DNA from: Haberlea rhodopensis
Lineage: Eukaryota; Streptophyta; Magnoliopsida; Lamiales; Gesneriaceae
Length of the DNA stretch: 64,000 nt
Direction of reading: 5' to 3'
Assembly (NCBI GenBank): GCA_907163345.1
Contig: CAJQUN010000036.1
Span: 2,480,001-2,544,000 of the forward strand
How positions within the stretch are numbered: position 1 is the first letter of the stretch; the number at the start of each line of letters is the position of its first letter. Position numbers and translations under genes: made by a program. Positions 57,253 to 64,000 of this stretch are shown here, piece after piece. The notes beneath the pieces were generated by a model, which ran no database searches, had not been told where the DNA came from, and saw only the letters and a program-made list of their open reading frames with translations.

Positions 57253-58713
57253 TGTAAGTAATCCAACGAGCATACAACGCAGCGGAATAATAAAATTTGG
57301 ATTACTAAGCGGATCTATACAAAGGGTTCATATCGGAATAGAGATAATAAGAGTCTCACCCTTGTAGCGTGTTTGATGCAGAATCCTCGTTGTAGCACCA
57401 CGAGTCACAAACAAAAGTTTGCACCTTTGTCTCTACGGTATCCACACGATCAAATCGAAAAGGGGATTTAAGAACAAGTTGCTAGACTCGTTCTTAAACC
57501 GGAACAATAACCACACACGATTCAAAATCGAATGAAGATGGTCGGAAACACAAAATGACCAAAGGCGGCGGCGGTTAGGTCACGGCTTTGTGGTGGCCGA
57601 GAGCCTCAAGCTTTGTGTGGCTAGGTTATATTATAAAATTGTATCAAACAATTAATTATAACCTTGTATTTATATTATAAGATTTAATTAAGGTTCAAGA
57701 CTTTCTTAAAGTCTCATGGGCCCAAACCCATGATTTAATAAAATCCTTATAATGATTTAATTAAGACTCTTCTTAATTAATTAATTCATCCAATGAATTT
57801 AATCTTTTGTGCGACCCGATAGGATCTTGTAATGTTGGCAGTGACATAAAATCTCATTTTATGTCACAAGCAATGAGCGGTATCTAGCAACACATCAAGG
57901 CTACCCAAATTACAAGAATGTCATTGACTCGACATAACCTTTGAACTTGTGATAATATTAACCATGTAACTTAATCCCTTTGTCCATGTGTTTAGATTGA
58001 ACACGAGTCATGGAATAGTCATACTCGTATATTCAATCTCTATTTCTTGATCCCCAAGTAGAACTAGAATAAACGAATAAGCTCGATATCACACATCGAC
58101 TCATTCGAGCACGGCCATGCATTTTAGTCTTACTTGAACAAGGGCCCAAACACTTTTCCTGTTATATAGGAGGGACAAATCCTATCTTGATCAATCAACA
58201 TCACTCTACATAATTCGTAGTGTATCCAATAGCTGCCTTTATAGTTTACCCTGTTACAGGTAACGTTTGACAATATCAAGATACATACCTCCTTATGTTG
58301 GGATCTCTGATGATCTCAAGTCGTAAGGATTACATACATTATTATCACTATGAGAATTGCTTATGACACTCATATAACTATCCATGTAGCATTCTCATGG
58401 TGGGTCTGTCAAGTACATTGCTCTCTAACATGTACCCATGTGCTGATTTGATATCTCATATCCATGAATTAATTCATCAATCAAAACATACTAGTCTCAA
58501 TGTGTTATCATTATCCTGATTTATGATAATACTTGACTAGGGACAATCTTTAAGAATAATACAATATTATTCTAAGGACATTAACTTATATATCAATTCA
58601 TATTATACAGATATTCGAATAATATATAATAATGATTTGCCATTTATAAAATCATAATACATTGTATGTCATAAACAATCATCTAATGACAAGTCTTAGG
58701 GCATATCCCAACA
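57253..58713 (-). mobile_element. solo LTR of the copia A/B family in element E LTR
   Basis: It is 1461 bp, a full-length LTR with no internal domain. Flanks are GAATG on the left and TAATG on the right, a target duplication with one mismatch. It matches B's LTR closely, but its first 250 bp differ near 57500-57640. It arose by recombination between two LTRs. Confidence 0.9.
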
Positions 58714-58718
58714 TAATG

Positions 58719-59003
58719 TATAAATGGGCATGGCTTTTCTCTCTTCATTTATTGTCTGCATGCAATTAAATACGGAATTGATTAATGGACTGAGAGTATG
58801 TTAGTGTATTATTATGGTGCATACTATGTAAGTGGTTTTGGTTGGGGAAGTTGAATATTATGGGGTTCTAATGCAAGAAATTTTATAGATGGTATATTAT
58901 GCTATGCTTGCATGTGGTTTCCTTCCCATGATAATATGATTGTATGCACTAATGTCATGGATTAATACACTAATAACGGGTTAAGGGTACGGTTCTTCTT
59001 ACA
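58719..59003 (+). repeat. left LTR of element E, part 2
   Basis: It resumes after the solo LTR and ends TTCTTACA, four bases before the PBS. Confidence 0.8.
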
Positions 59004-59007
59004 TTAG

Positions 59008-59022
59008 TGGTATCAGAGCCAG
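59008..59022 (+). other. PBS of element E
   Basis: TGGTATCAGAGCCAG is the initiator tRNA-Met type, intact. Confidence 0.9.
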
Positions 59023-59216
59023 GTTTGATCTTTGGGGCTGTTGAGGGCCTAGGAATATGTTGATAAAAATGGGAAGCACATGCTTATGCATGATGGTAGT
59101 TAGTGTTGTGTGACACAACTATATTGCTTATGTGCGTTTATGATATTGTTCATAATTGGAATATGTTGTTGCTAACCATGGTGGTTGCAGGGTCATATGA
59201 GACATGGATTATGCAT

Positions 59217-60540
59217 TACGGTTGCATATATATTGGAGTGATGATTTAATGCTTTGCCGCTAAATGTTGAAGCAATGGTAAATTCCGCATGTCACATTTG
59301 AAGCGAGGTGCATGAAAATACACTCATGGTGATATTTATTGGAATATGGATTATGCATTGTGGTTGCATACATGGCGTAGCGATGTGGATACTTGCAGAT
59401 GTCATATTATAGCGATAAAGAATATTTGCCGCAAATATGTCGAAGCGAAGGATAATTCCGCTGTCATATTACTATTGCGAGGGATATAGTGCCGCTAATA
59501 TGTCGAAGCGAGGGGTATTTCCGCTGTCATGATAAAACGAGGAGTAGTGGCGCCGCTGTCATACCATCACGATGAAGAATATTTGCCGCTTAAGCGATGG
59601 ATATTATACCGCTAATATGGCATAGCGATGAGCTTTCCGCTGTCATATGATAGCGATGAAGGATATTTGCCACTTAAGCGAGGGATATTATGCCGCTGGT
59701 ATGTCAAAGCGAAGTAGCGAAGATGGATATTTGCCACTGTATAGCGAGGGATATCATGACGCTAGTTTATTGGTAATGGTTCATGCCGCTGGGTATTTAT
59801 AGCGATGGTACATTCCGCTAGTTTATTGGCGATGGTTCGTGCCGCCGGGTATCTATAGCGATGGTACATTCCGCCAGTTTATTTGGCGATGGTTCATGCC
59901 GCCGGGTATTTTTAGCGATGGTACATTCCGCTAGTTTATTGGCGATGTTTTATGCCGCCCGGTATTCATAGCGATTGTTTATTTCGCTATTCTATGGGCG
60001 ATGGTTTATTCCACCAGGTATTCATAGCAATGGGTCATTTCGCTATTTATTGGCGATGGTTTATGCCGCCGGGTATTCATAGCGATGGTTTATTCCGCTA
60101 TTCTATGGGCGTTGGTTTATGCCACCAGGTATTCATAGCGATGGGTTATTCCGCTATTCTATTGGCGATGGTTTATGCCGCCGGGTATTTATAGAGATGG
60201 TACATTCCGCTACATCTATTGACGATGGTTCATGCCACAGGGTATCATATAGCGACGGGTCATTCCGCTACATCTATTGGCGAAGGTTCATGCCGCCAGG
60301 TATTATATAGCAATGGGTCATTCCGCTACATCTATGGCGATGGTTCATACCGCCGAATATCTATAGCGATGTTTTATGCCGCTGACTCTATGGCGAGGGA
60401 TCATGCCGCTGATTCTATAGCGATGGGTTATACCGCTATGTACGTAGCACTGGATTACGCCACCTACGAGCGATGGGTGCTGCTTGCGTACCACTGGTGG
60501 GCGATGGATATAGGTATGCCGCTATCTTGTTAGCGATGAG
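59217..60540 (+). repeat. degenerate tandem array in element E interior
   Basis: Two alternating half-units of about 28-30 bp, GCGATGGTTCATGCCGCCGG(GTATTTATA) and GCGATGGTACATTCCGCTAG(TTTATTG), form a period near 57 bp. The array is most regular between 59760 and 60350 and decays leftward into GCGA...GCCGCT words. No protein family is recognisable in the open frames it creates (59952-60194, 60219-60533). Confidence 0.85.
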
Positions 60541-60574
60541 GTATGATATATTACTGTTTTATTAGCATTATTGT

Positions 60575-60790
60575 GGATGTCATGCGTTGATATACATATA
60601 CTGTAACGTGTTTGATGATGAGATTATGAATGTCGTGTATCGACATATACCATCACGTGTTTAACAATGAGATTGTGAATGTCAGGTGTTGACATGTACC
60701 GTCACGAGTTGACGATGTTATTTTGGATGTCATATGTTGACATACCATCACGGGATGACAATGACATAGTGGATATTCTATGTAGACGTG
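60575..60790 (+). repeat. second tandem array in element E interior
   Basis: About three diverged copies of a unit of roughly 60 bp with GTTGACATATACCATCACG and AATGAGATTGTGAATGTC. Confidence 0.65.
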
Positions 60791-63184
60791 TAGCGTCATG
60801 ATAACGAATAATACGTCTGGGTGATGTATTTAGTCATATGGTTTGAGGGTTGTTGATGAGAACAAGGTGGTGTCTACGTCACCGGTTGACGAGACTATTA
60901 CGCCGAGCAGGTTTGCTTGACGGATTATTGGATGCATTGTACCGATGAGTGTACTGCATCATGCAATAGATGTAAATATTTTTCGAGTAGTGTTAGCTTT
61001 GGGTATACTCGCTGGAATGGCTAAGGCCAAGTGATTGGTGGTAAGAGTAGTCATTGAGGAAACTACTCGCTTGTCGTTGTAATGTGTGGTAGACATGGTC
61101 ACACCCACCTTGAGGGTGAGGAGATAAATCCTAAATGGTTAGGATTGCATTGGGGTTGAGCAAGGACACCGGGATGTCCATTATGCTTTGGTGTTTTAGA
61201 GAAATATTGGGTGATGACCCACTACTCTAATGGTTTGTATGGTATGGTACACCGGGATGGAACGTATGGCATGTTGGTAGGTTTGGTATAAGCCTATGGG
61301 GGCAACAAATTGCTAGCCAGGTATTGTTGCAGTGATATAGCGTGCTGTTGTATCCATTACACTGCTCGCTGGAACCGAGTTTGGTGAATCGTATGATGAT
61401 ACAATGAGGGTAATAGTGGACTCTAGTAGTCATTATGCCGCATGAGGTTTGAGGCAGGGAATACCTCACGGGGACGTTTATACGTCAAATGTTAAGGGAC
61501 TTGTTCTGGGACAGCTCAATTCTGTTGGGAGTACCAACGTGAGTGTCGACAAGTCGTTGTTAGCTCCGTTGAGCACCTTTGCATGTGGAATGCAACGGGA
61601 ATCGCAATTGGATTTTGAGATATAGTTAGTGGGGTGACACTACTATATTGATTTTATCACTTGGAGAGATTTGGATTGTACTCTCATGGAGACAGCTAAT
61701 TTTGATTGAGGGTTGATTGTGAATCAACCAGGGTAAGCCTTACTAGTGTTGGACTAGGTGACCCTACTAGTGTTGGACTAGGTGATGGCTTCATATTTCC
61801 GGCGAGACGTTTCGAGGAGGCGTCTCTGGAGAGATGCTCAAGGTTTGTGGAGTACTATAGTATTAGTACAGAGCATCGTTAGATGTGTATATGTTGAGGC
61901 ACTATTCTGAACCAGTTATGTATTTGTTGATTTTGGGATATATTTTGGTATAAATATATCCAGTTTCCGAACGGTGGTTCGAGGGTGGAAGGTCATGGTA
62001 CATTCGTACATGACATTTTCCTTGAGAGGAAGGCGGTATTGATATACCTACCTTTTGGGAATCTTTGTAGACTCGACGAGTTGGTTGGTGCGGCGCTGAT
62101 GTTGGAACCACACCTTTGATCATTGGTTCGTCAATCATCATCCTCCACGATGTGAGGATAAATGGGGGATTGACAGTTGTTTTGGGGGCTTTGGGTATGA
62201 TTGGTGATACCCGAGTCGACTGCATTGGGTAGGCAGGTGGTATTGGTACTTAGGCATGTGCACCAGTGTGTGTATACGAATGCCAGCTTTTATTTAGTCC
62301 TCGTCGAGCATCGGGTTAGTATGCTTGGATGAATGAATCTCCGGTGAGAGATTGTGGCACTTTGAGATTGGTAATCTCGATGGCACGATGTATTCTGAAG
62401 AATGATCGTGAGGGCTGGTTGACTTCCCCTGAGGAAGGATTGTCGTATTTTAGGCCATGGTAATTCATTTCTGAGTAATTTGATAACATCCCTGTGTTAG
62501 GATTGTTGAATCCTAGGGTAAACGAGGGATGGCCATGTTTGGATTTGTTAGGTGTCGCGGTTGACACGTGTGGCGGGAATGCAAATGATTGTTCTTGCAT
62601 GTCCTTTCGGGAATTTGAGACCTTGTAGAGTCTCGATGATGTGTTGGACCAAGATGTGATTTCTTGAAACCTACTGATGTAGACATCTTTAGAGATGTGT
62701 TTGGTGTTGATTGGTAGCGGTGAGTTGCCCGATCTGTGTTGCAAAGTGGTGCAACTGCTCCTTTGATGGAGGTGAAATTGGAGAACGGGAACCGGATTTA
62801 GTATAAGTACATTGTAGTGTACTGGTGGTTTCCTTGGTAACAATGTGTGGTTAACATCATATGCTAAATTGTAGAGAAATCATCGAGGCGATATCTATTT
62901 TGGAATCACGAATGATTCGTTTGGTTTGCAGTTATGGTTGGCTGACTGCTTTTGAGATGGTTAGCATCGGGGAATGCTGACGTCTTTCTTGAATTTGTGT
63001 TGATTTGGGAGGTTACTCCATTCCAGGTGCTGGTGCGAGGTCTGTATCATCGCGGTTGGTGTGTCGTTCATGTTATGTTCATGATTCAATAATGTGAATC
63101 CGTTTGGATTGCGTGGTCTTGGCGATACGTGGAGTACGCCTGTGTAAATTTCGGGGATGAAATTTTATTAGTGGGGGATAATTG
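60791..63184 (+). other. element E interior, unrecognised GT-rich sequence
   Basis: No coding similarity is recognised. It contains a 24-bp direct duplication (CTACTAGTGTTGGACTAGGTG words) at about 61738-61787. The minus-strand open frame 62316-62843 (175 codons) has no known motif and most likely reflects the base skew. The purine tract GTGGGGGATA is at 63171-63180. Confidence 0.55.
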
Positions 63185-64000
63185 TGATGCTCGGAGATTA
63201 ATGGTGTTAATCCCGGTGTGGTAATGATCCTTTATGGATTTTAATTGTGGCAAGTATGAATTACGGTATTGGGACTCCCGGGGATTTTAAATCTGGTATT
63301 TGGAGTCGTTGGATCCAAGGGATGAGATGGTATTCTCATCGTTGTGATAACCTTGGAATTTGGTCTTTGGTGGGATTTGGGGTTCGGAGTACTTTGTACT
63401 GGGGCTGGTAATGGAAATAGAGATTGTGAGGTAATTATTGAAAACAGATGATTTTTAATGAGTCATGATGTATTTGTGGAAGGATTGGTATTTTTGAGTT
63501 TTGGTATTATATATACCAAGTAGACCCGGTATTCCGTCATTTGGCACGGATTCCTTCCCTCTCTCCTCTCTCTCTCTACGCCTAACCCTCCCCCATTTCC
63601 CCTCTTTTTTCCCTTGGAGGAAAAATCGTTGGTAGCTTGGCTCGGGAGCCGGATTTCTCCAAGATAATCAGGTATTAATCTTCCCCTCATCATTGTCTTC
63701 GATTTGGTAGTGGTATTGTTGAGTTTGGTTGATGTTTTGGTTGGTTTTGGATTTAGGGATTTTTGGTTAAAAATCCAAAGTTGGATTTTTAGAGTTTTTA
63801 TTGGCCTTAAATGGTGTATTTGAGGTGTTGATGGTGTATGGGGTGTTGGTTTTGAGTTTCGGTGTGAAAAACACCATGGAAGCTCGAGTTTTTCGAAAAA
63901 TTGCAGGTCGCGATCGATCGCCGAGGAGTGCCGATCGATCGCGACGAGGAGCTGGAATTTGGTGATGATAAACAGTGCTGGTGATCGATTGTGAGGTCTC
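63185..64000 (+). repeat. right LTR of element E (partial, cut by window end)
   Basis: It starts TGATGCTCGGAG and follows 54972-55790 closely. Differences include CCCGGG to CTCGGA at the start and an 8-bp deletion after GGCAAGTATGAATT. Confidence 0.9.

Larger units (their letters stand above)
54972..64000 (+). mobile_element. element E: Gypsy-derived, LARD-like, with repeat-rich interior (right end outside window)
   Basis: The left LTR (54972-57252 plus 58719-59003) and the right LTR (63185 to beyond 64000) are nearly identical where comparable. The PBS is TGGTATCAGAGCC at 59008. The interior, about 4.2 kb, has no recognisable gag or pol and is GT-rich on the plus strand with several tandem arrays. 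Its 3' end, TTCGGGGATGAAAT then GTGGGGGAT, still resembles the end of a chromovirus pol and its purine tract. It is best described as a large retrotransposon derivative that moved in trans. Confidence 0.85.

Noticed and set aside
59952..60533. Repetitive open frames in element E
   Set aside because: They follow the 57-bp tandem array and have no family motif.
62316..62843. 175-codon minus-strand ORF in element E
   Set aside because: No known domain; the strand is C-rich because the plus strand is GT-rich, which depletes stops.

Overview
The window is plant nuclear DNA, almost certainly from a eudicot. It holds one host gene with GT-AG introns in AT-rich sequence, and a dense nest of LTR retrotransposons plus one endogenous pararetrovirus fragment. 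I cannot name the species. The post-pol ORF of the SIRE-type element and the general repertoire would fit an asterid, but that is a weak inference. I saw no tRNA, rRNA, CRISPR or bacterial-type gene.

Left third (1-14.4 kb): a complete six-exon gene on the minus strand (CDS 13228 down to 2347, 612 codons plus stop) encodes a TENA/HAD fusion of the TH2 (thiamin monophosphate phosphatase) type. Its last intron has been enlarged to 7.1 kb by a 5.3-kb Ty1/copia element (3053-8337, TSD AAAAG). That element has in turn lost part of its RNase H to a small hAT-like remnant.

Middle (14.4-45.7 kb): a broken caulimovirid copy on the minus strand (protease, truncated RT, RNase H, downstream ORF; florendovirus-like) is cut by a copia element called A here. 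A was later hit by three independent insertions. The first is a SIRE-like copia element C (20988-28358, TSD ACAAG), with a 15-bp minisatellite in its LTRs and a broken post-pol ORF. The second is a younger member of A's own family, element B (28854-44674, TSD AGAAC). The third is a Gypsy element D at 45734. Element B's 3' LTR was then split by an Athila-like element F (29725-36799, TSD CACAT) that carries only gag and protease. Copy of F inside B inside A gives three clear nesting levels with target duplications.

Right third (45.7-64 kb): Gypsy D has long LTRs and a heavily decayed pol. It is followed by a rearranged piece of a second Athila-like element (F2). Next comes element E, a Gypsy-derived element with 2.5-kb LTRs but no recognisable gag-pol. 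E's interior is built largely of tandem repeats, and its left LTR contains a solo LTR of the A/B copia family. E's right LTR runs off the window.

The only host function visible is thiamin phosphate metabolism. The rest is a stratified record of insertions and deletions. The least expected signal is a 12-bp palindrome, GCGATCGATCGC, that occurs in short clusters inside the LTRs of two otherwise unrelated element families (F/F2 and E).
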